24,797 nucleotides of DNA, taken from positions 1 through 24,797 of the forward strand of contig JAKITE010000028.1 of assembly GCA_021648225.1 (NCBI GenBank), written 5' to 3'. The notes under the pieces are model-generated. The model was not told the DNA's origin and searched no databases. It saw only the letters and a list, made by a program, of their open reading frames with translations. The translations under genes and the position numbers were made by a program. The DNA is from Paracoccaceae bacterium (GTDB lineage Bacteria > Pseudomonadota > Alphaproteobacteria > Rhodobacterales > Rhodobacteraceae). This document shows, piece after piece, positions 22,801 to 24,797 of the stretch (position 1 is the stretch's first letter; the number at the start of each line of letters is the position of its first letter).

Positions 22801-23331
22801 GCGGTGAAAAAGCTGCGCCACGGCATTGCCAACCTGAATTCCGAAGGTCGCGAGCGGCTGTTAAAAGCCTTTGACGAGGTCAATAAAAATTTCTCCATGT
22901 TGTTCAAACATCTGTTTGGCGGCGGTGATGCCAATTTGGTTTTGGTCGAAAGCGATGATCCGCTGGAGGCAGGGCTGGAATTGATGTGCCAACCGCCGGG
23001 CAAAAAGCTGTCTACGCTGTCGCTGCTTTCGGGCGGCGAACAAACCCTGACGGCTATGTCTTTGATCTTTGCGGTATTTTTGGCCAATCCTTCGCCGATT
23101 TGTGTGTTGGACGAGGTCGACGCGCCGCTGGACGATGCCAATGTCACGCGGTTTTGTGACCTGCTGGATGAAATGGCCAAACAGACCGATACGCGGTTTT
23201 TGATCATCACCCACCATGCGGTAACCATGGCCAGAATGGACCGGCTTTTCGGGGTGACCATGGGCGAAAAAGGCGTTTCGCAACTGGTCAGCGTTGATCT
23301 GCGCCGTGCTGAGGAAATTGTTGAAGGCTAA
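19876..23331 (+). CDS. smc: Chromosome segregation protein Smc
   Basis: A 1151-residue SMC ATPase that compacts and segregates the chromosome with ScpA and ScpB. Layout: N-terminal head with Walker A GPNGCGKSN at 31-39, coiled coil to about 515, hinge at about 518-620, second alanine-rich coiled coil, and C-terminal head with the signature LSGGEQTLTA near 1051-1060 and Walker B VLDEVDAP at 1077-1084. The RWDGYRAG end of the hinge is of the short alphaproteobacterial kind. Start is GTG at 19876 (QFSKLRLLGFKSF is the canonical beginning) with no clear ribosome binding site; coupling to the small frame at 19809-19871 is likely. Its stop overlaps the convergent AtuA-like gene by four bases, with no terminator between. 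Confidence 0.97.
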   Translation: MQFSKLRLLGFKSFVDPTELVIAPGISGVVGPNGCGKSNLLEALRWVMGENRPTAMRGGGMEDVIFAGSDSRPARNFAEVTLHIDNSKRLAPAAFNQSDSIEIIRRITRDAGSAYKVNGKDSRARDVQMLFADASTGAHSPALVRQGQISELVNAKPKSRRRVLEEAAGISGLYQRRHEAELKLNGTEANLSRVEDVLEQLDVQLKSLARQARQAARYREIAEELRRSEGLLLYRRWREADIERLAAGTALSEATKTAAAAQGAAGAARRMREKAETKVPPLREEEAIAAAVLQRLIVEQAALADQEARALQTIEELQDRLVQLERDMERETGLNKDAGETIERLDWEAAALVKASEGHSEKLETARDAARESASGLQAQETEMDQLAEDAARLVARHQTAKRRLEEAKTQVQKIASGLAEAETAVTQVSERLTVADGQLSAAKSARADCVEAAALAEAALENAEQARAEAQLFESDARVALSGASGEAKALEGETAALKRLIARDQGDGQQILDRIKVEKGYEAALGAALADDLKSPEIGEEDVSGWVLLPEMPVVELPKGAAPLADFVVAPNALARRLQAIGLVDRAEGARLQHLLTRGQRLVSVEGDLWRWDGYRAGAEDAPSAAALRLQQINRLNELETALNAASDKAEVAQKAHQAARGLMDQAQSKDQSARAARRTADEAVTTAARALSKAEAEREMLFGRLETVKMAAARRGEDKVQAADTLREAELAAQNLGDMNAARDAVEAKKVAVEAARMTMMTKRSIADDLRREGEARVRRGKEIAAEKINWQRRSENAGVQLASLQARLDSSEADLKSARTAPNEIAARRDEMRKAVEKAEQRRAAAADALALGETALREADEAERSSERSAADAREACARADAVNEAAVIRVDVAADRVLDETGVTPTALLETLEADPDKMPDAERIENDVARLRRQRDALGAVNLRAEEDAREVQEEFDALNGEKTDLEQAVKKLRHGIANLNSEGRERLLKAFDEVNKNFSMLFKHLFGGGDANLVLVESDDPLEAGLELMCQPPGKKLSTLSLLSGGEQTLTAMSLIFAVFLANPSPICVLDEVDAPLDDANVTRFCDLLDEMAKQTDTRFLIITHHAVTMARMDRLFGVTMGEKGVSQLVSVDLRRAEEIVEG

Positions 23332-23630
23332 GCCAGCTTCAGCTCTTGAAACAGTGCTGCCCAGGATGCGCCGTGCATGTCACGATCATGTATCGCGCCT
23401 TGGGTTTCCGGCCTTGGCAGGCTGAATTTAACCACATTCAAAGACGCAATATCAAAGCGTTTGATCGCGGTGGGTTCCATGCCAAAAACCGCTGCAACCG
23501 CATGGTTTGACAGGCCGGTGGTTACTTGTTTGAAAGCCAGCTCGGACCCGCAAAAAATATCAATGGTCAGCCAGAAAGGCCCTGCGTTTTTGCTGCGGAT
23601 TTTTTGCACGACTTGGCCCAGTTCAACCAT
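23328..23630 (-). CDS. AtuA-associated small domain protein (DUF4387/ferredoxin-fold-like)
   Basis: A 100-residue protein, with GPFWLTIDIFC near residues 17-27, FGMEPTAIKRFDI at about 49-61 and LPRPETQGAIHDRDMHG at about 71-87. Proteins of this type are encoded directly after AtuA-family genes or fused to them as a C-terminal domain; here the two are separate. The start ATG overlaps the end of the AtuA gene by eight bases, so the products are made together and probably act as a complex. Function is inferred from the partner only. Its stop overlaps that of smc on the other strand. Confidence 0.8.
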   Translation of the reverse strand: MVELGQVVQKIRSKNAGPFWLTIDIFCGSELAFKQVTTGLSNHAVAAVFGMEPTAIKRFDIASLNVVKFSLPRPETQGAIHDRDMHGASWAALFQELKLA

Positions 23631-24797
23631 GATTGATCACCTCCAGCATAAAAGCATCCATCGGGTTTTTCAGTTCCAGCACATGGTTCAGACAAAACCG
23701 GTAAACCACGCCGCGATCCATTTCGGGGGGCGAAAACGGAAAGGCAAAGGTCGGCTGTTCTTCTTGCGGGGTTAACGGGTGGTGCAGCAGATACGGATTG
23801 AGGATTTTGGCAATTTCCATGGCCAGTGCCTGGGTTTTTGCGGTGACAATGCCCAGAACCCCGATTTCAACAGGCAGGGTTTTTTGCGGCTCCAATGCGC
23901 CAAAACTGGCATTTTGGCCAATCAGGCGCAATTCAATCGAAAAATCATTTGTGGAAATGTTTAGCCGCTCAACCACCTTTTGGCTGCATTTTTGCTGAAT
24001 GTCATCGGCCCAGATCGCAGCGTTTTCGACATAACGCCGGTCGCGCAGCAGCACCAGCGAAACCACCTGATGGCCTGCCGGTGCGGCGGCCTCTAGCTTG
24101 ACAGTATAAGTTTCGGACGGCAGCCATTTTGAGCCGGTGACCCGCACGGATGTATTATCCAGCGCGGTATATTTGGCGTCGCTTACATCCAGATAGCCGC
24201 CCGGTTCATATAGAATAAACGGGTCGCTGTTTTCATACAGCATATGGGCCGAAACCGTATGCGGGGTGGCGCGGGCGTTTTTGGCCATCGGGGTGATGGT
24301 AAAACCCTGCTGGTCAAATTCAACAATAATCACACCCGATTGCGGGTTGGTGGCGCAAAGCGCGCCGCACTCTCCGATTTTGGCACCATGCCATGCAGCA
24401 CCCGCATGCAACCCGCGCATCAGGGGCAGGGCGGCGATAATTGCGGCATCGGTGGTGCGGCCCGCGATGATAATATCGGCACCTGTATTCAGGGCCTCGG
24501 TAATTTGTTCGGCCCCCGCGAGGGCGACTATATTGGTGCAACTTTCCAGAATTTCCGTAGATATTTCAGGCGCGTTGGGCAGGCTGTGAACCCGCCCGGC
24601 CGCCAAGGCATCAATGATGCGAGCGTTAGGCTGCGAAGATTTCAGCACTGCGATTTTAACCCGCTGCCCCAGTTCATCGGCAATTTCGCGGGTGATTTCC
24701 ACCAGCCAGTCCACCGCGCTATCGGCGCCGCAAGTCCCCGCAGAACCAATCACACAAGGCACGTTGATTTTGGCGCGTGCGATCATCAGGCCTTTCC
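23623..24797 (-). CDS. Acyclic terpene utilisation AtuA-family protein (DUF1446), partial
   Basis: The C-terminal 390 or so residues of an AtuA-family (DUF1446) protein; about 60-80 N-terminal residues lie beyond the right window edge, since the frame is open to the last base and the family is about 450 residues. Typical elements are CVIGSAGTCGAD near the visible start, GADIIIAGRTTDAA, a glycine/alanine-rich HAGAAWHGAKIGECGA and ILYEPGGYLDVSDAKY. AtuA is needed in Pseudomonas for growth on citronellol-type terpenes, but most family members sit in acyl-CoA catabolic clusters and their reaction is not known. The neighbouring small AtuA-like protein supports a two-component unit. The name refers to the family, not to proven terpene use. 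Confidence 0.85.
   Translation of the reverse strand, partial: KGLMIARAKINVPCVIGSAGTCGADSAVDWLVEITREIADELGQRVKIAVLKSSQPNARIIDALAAGRVHSLPNAPEISTEILESCTNIVALAGAEQITEALNTGADIIIAGRTTDAAIIAALPLMRGLHAGAAWHGAKIGECGALCATNPQSGVIIVEFDQQGFTITPMAKNARATPHTVSAHMLYENSDPFILYEPGGYLDVSDAKYTALDNTSVRVTGSKWLPSETYTVKLEAAAPAGHQVVSLVLLRDRRYVENAAIWADDIQQKCSQKVVERLNISTNDFSIELRLIGQNASFGALEPQKTLPVEIGVLGIVTAKTQALAMEIAKILNPYLLHHPLTPQEEQPTFAFPFSPPEMDRGVVYRFCLNHVLELKNPMDAFMLEVINHG

Noticed and set aside
21958..22821. Long minus-strand frame opposite smc
   Set aside because: It mirrors the alanine-rich coiled coil of Smc; no domain or ribosome binding site supports it.
1..24797. Search for CRISPR arrays, tRNA or rRNA genes, transposases and integrase sites
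   Set aside because: Nothing convincing was seen by eye on either strand; all long open frames are assigned to chromosomal genes or their shadows.

Overview
The window looks like chromosomal DNA from an alphaproteobacterium of the Rhodobacteraceae. Evidence: ethylmalonyl-CoA pathway genes interleaved with TCA-cycle genes (the order sucC, mdh, mcl2, mch, sdhCDAB is as I recall it from Rhodobacter-type genomes), two small lipoprotein genes between sdhA and sdhB, an acyltransferase next to ccr, an alphaproteobacterial-type Smc, and a solo-operon luxR/luxI pair. Base composition is moderate by eye, lower than many members of the family. Coding density is high; no gene-free stretch exceeds about 210 bp. 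I saw no rRNA, tRNA, CRISPR array or insertion sequence.

Layout. 1-2725 (minus strand): 5' end of sucC, a secreted EF-hand-like protein of unknown function, and mdh with its own intrinsic terminator. 2863-5491 (plus): mcl2, an NnrU-family membrane protein, a DUF1737-like small protein and mch, tightly packed. 5702-10426 (plus): sdhC, sdhD, sdhA, two lipoproteins, sdhB and a sulfotransferase-like gene whose end overlaps the convergent ecm. 10404-15238: ecm (minus), then a PlsB-like acyltransferase and ccr (plus). 15444-17052: a small hypothetical gene overlapping luxR, then luxI. 17112-19014: a RecD-like helicase and a VOC-family protein. 19152-19691 (minus): an FMN reductase. 19876-23331: smc, preceded by a tiny possible leader ORF. 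23328-24797 (minus): an AtuA-like small domain protein and the AtuA-family protein, cut by the window end.

How they work together. Ccr, Ecm and Mch are core steps of the ethylmalonyl-CoA pathway, which assimilates C2 units by building C4/C5 acyl-CoAs; Mcl2 releases malate from malyl-CoA; the products succinyl-CoA and malate are then handled by SucCD, Sdh and Mdh encoded beside them. The epimerase, methylsuccinyl-CoA dehydrogenase and main malyl-CoA lyase are not in this window.

The most notable non-coding signals are two pairs of the palindrome TGTGATCACA (one site has a single mismatch) with the same 21-bp spacing, one in front of sucC and one in front of sdhC; TTGC/GCAA inverted repeats in front of mcl2, ecm and ccr; and a perfect 16-bp palindrome, lux-box-like in position, in front of the small gene/luxR unit.
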